NCBI GenBank assembly: GCA_934394565.1
Contig: CAKRQV010000006.1
Location: forward strand, 1 to 64,000
Length of the DNA: 64,000 bases
Direction of reading: 5' to 3'
From: an uncultured Lachnospiraceae bacterium
GTDB taxonomy: Bacteria > Bacillota > Clostridia > Lachnospirales > Lachnospiraceae
The translations under genes and the position numbers were made by a program. Below the pieces are notes generated by a model, which searched no databases, was not told the DNA's origin, and saw nothing but the letters and a program-made list of their open reading frames with translations. Positions 62,910 through 64,000 of the stretch are shown here, piece after piece (the first letter of the stretch is position 1; every line of letters begins with the position of its first letter).

Positions 62910-64000
62910 TCCATTCTGTGAAGTAACAGGCATCCACAACCTGCTGCCAGCACGCCAAGAATGGTGACCAGGTACAGGCCTCTGCCTCCGGTCTGGGGCA
63001 GTAAAAATCCCCGGGTATTGATAACTTCCAGCTGTACCATGGCATTTTCTGAAGACACATCCGCGGTCACCTTCGCATTATCGCAGATCATCTGCGCCGT
63101 CTGATCATCCACTGTGGCACTTGCACTGTGGATTTCTCCGACATACAGCGGTGTTTTTCCTGCTGTATCCACCGCAGCGGCAATGACTTCGCGGTCGGTT
63201 GCCCGGATTGCTATAGTAACCGGCTCTTTTAGCAGCTGGTAGCCATCTGCTGTCGCCACCTCGGTCAGCTCGTAGCTGTCACCTTCCAGCCCGCAGATCC
63301 ACAGTCTGCCGTCTGCCGCCGGTGTAAACAGCGTGGCTTCTGCCTCATTTTTTGTCTTCTGCCGCACATAATAGAGGCCGTCCTTCTGGGACTTTTCAGC
63401 CATCACATACCTTTCATCCGTGGCATTGTACAGACAGAACTGTACCTTACCTGCCAGCGTCTGACCGGTATCTGCAGGAGAAAACGTCTTTTGCAGATCC
63501 AGTCCGTAGGCATAGACGTAATTGCGATCCTCCAGCGTATTGCTGTATCCATGGGAGGTACGGCTCCAGGTCAGCCGGACGTCGTTCGGATTGCCCTCGT
63601 CACCAAGCACCATCGAACTGTCCGCGTCAAGTGTCGCTGTATAGTACACAACCAGATAAAGCCCGCCACAGCTGCCATACTCCGCTGTCAGTCCGTCGTC
63701 ACTGTCTCCGTTGATCCGCTGCAGTCCTTTTTCACTCAGCTCAACTGTCATCCTCGAACCACCCGCTGTATCATCCTGTTCTGGTATGTCTTCATACGCC
63801 ACCGTGTATAAATCCGACGATGTATCCCAGATCTCCACGGCGTTTTTTACCGCATTCTCTCCGGCATCCTCCGCATTTTTACAGAGAGCGATCTGTGCAT
63901 CCCGGTTATATGTAAGACCCTGACTCAGCTGATCCTCAAACATATACTGATTGATATAGGTGGCTTTTGACGTAATATTTGGCAGCCGGGAAACGATCGT
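62906..64000 (-). CDS. Isopeptide-forming backbone pilin, 5' end outside the window
   Basis: The frame is open to the window edge, so only the C-terminal 364 residues are visible. Segments recognisable as an isopeptide-forming fimbrial domain (IWDTSSDLYTV, then LTAEYGSCGGLYLVVYYTATLD) are followed by a SpaA-type domain (DLQKTFSPADTGQTLAGKVQFCLYNATDERYVM to VATADGYQLLKEPVTIAI). The wall-sorting signal is LPQTGG, then a hydrophobic helix and a short basic tail. Position before two class C sortases makes it the probable major pilin. Confidence 0.85.
   Translation of the reverse strand, partial: TIVSRLPNITSKATYINQYMFEDQLSQGLTYNRDAQIALCKNAEDAGENAVKNAVEIWDTSSDLYTVAYEDIPEQDDTAGGSRMTVELSEKGLQRINGDSDDGLTAEYGSCGGLYLVVYYTATLDADSSMVLGDEGNPNDVRLTWSRTSHGYSNTLEDRNYVYAYGLDLQKTFSPADTGQTLAGKVQFCLYNATDERYVMAEKSQKDGLYYVRQKTKNEAEATLFTPAADGRLWICGLEGDSYELTEVATADGYQLLKEPVTIAIRATDREVIAAAVDTAGKTPLYVGEIHSASATVDDQTAQMICDNAKVTADVSSENAMVQLEVINTRGFLLPQTGGRGLYLVTILGVLAAGCGCLLLHRME

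Overview
The window looks like chromosome of a spore-forming, Gram-positive gut anaerobe of the Lachnospiraceae (Blautia/Ruminococcus/Dorea-like). The signs are a complete spoIIAA-spoIIAB-sigF operon running into spoVA genes, spoIIID, an alpha/beta-type small acid-soluble spore protein, AddAB, T-box, TPP and cobalamin RNA leaders, and a class C sortase pilus locus. Genus is inferred from protein style only. Most genes lie on the minus strand.

Region 1-2100 is the decayed end of a mobile element: a tyrosine integrase that lost its C-terminal catalytic part, an excisionase-like protein and a divergent XRE repressor with a well-formed promoter/operator switch, next to the 3' end of guaA. Region 2100-12000 holds guaA, rhaD, spoIIID, an SOS-boxed pair of radical-SAM DNA-repair-type genes, and an nhaC-lysR-MATE cluster. 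At 12100-13500 are a HEPN/MNT toxin-antitoxin pair with phased operators and a small unknown gene. Region 13600-16100 carries sulfur assimilation (metY, cysK). Region 16150-19330 is the forespore regulatory operon (spoIIA, then spoVAA-AB-AC). Region 19400-25750 holds a TPR membrane protein, folC and valS with its T-box.

Region 25750-32050 is the most unusual part. It has a cobalamin riboswitch with its own promoter and terminator but no gene to control, transposon debris, and a TPP-riboswitch operon (ykoF-ykoE-ykoD-ykoC) that continues into an unassigned radical SAM enzyme and an unknown partner. Three copies of a roughly 93-bp palindromic repeat, two of them with compensatory base changes, sit directly behind intrinsic terminators in these leaders.

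Region 32090-35020 has a GDSL hydrolase, a SASP gene, and a partly decayed Rpn nuclease locus containing a 276-bp nested palindrome. Region 35040-44200 holds a DUF89 phosphatase with a LacI regulator, and addB-addA. Region 44380-52230 has a small membrane protein, a second large palindrome (205 bp), nadE, hslO, a methyltransferase, a two-domain PPK2 polyphosphate kinase, a DUF1858 protein and an M18 aminopeptidase.

Region 52400-64000 is a sortase-pilus operon read leftward from the window edge: a backbone pilin (5' end outside the window), two class C sortases, a 2,349-residue thioester/SpaA/Cna-B adhesin and an InlB-repeat protein. Stop and start codons overlap between the first four genes.

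The best candidates for something undescribed are the terminator-associated repeat family, the geneless cobalamin riboswitch, the LexA-controlled radical SAM pair and the radical SAM tail of the thiamine operon. No tRNA, rRNA or CRISPR array was seen.
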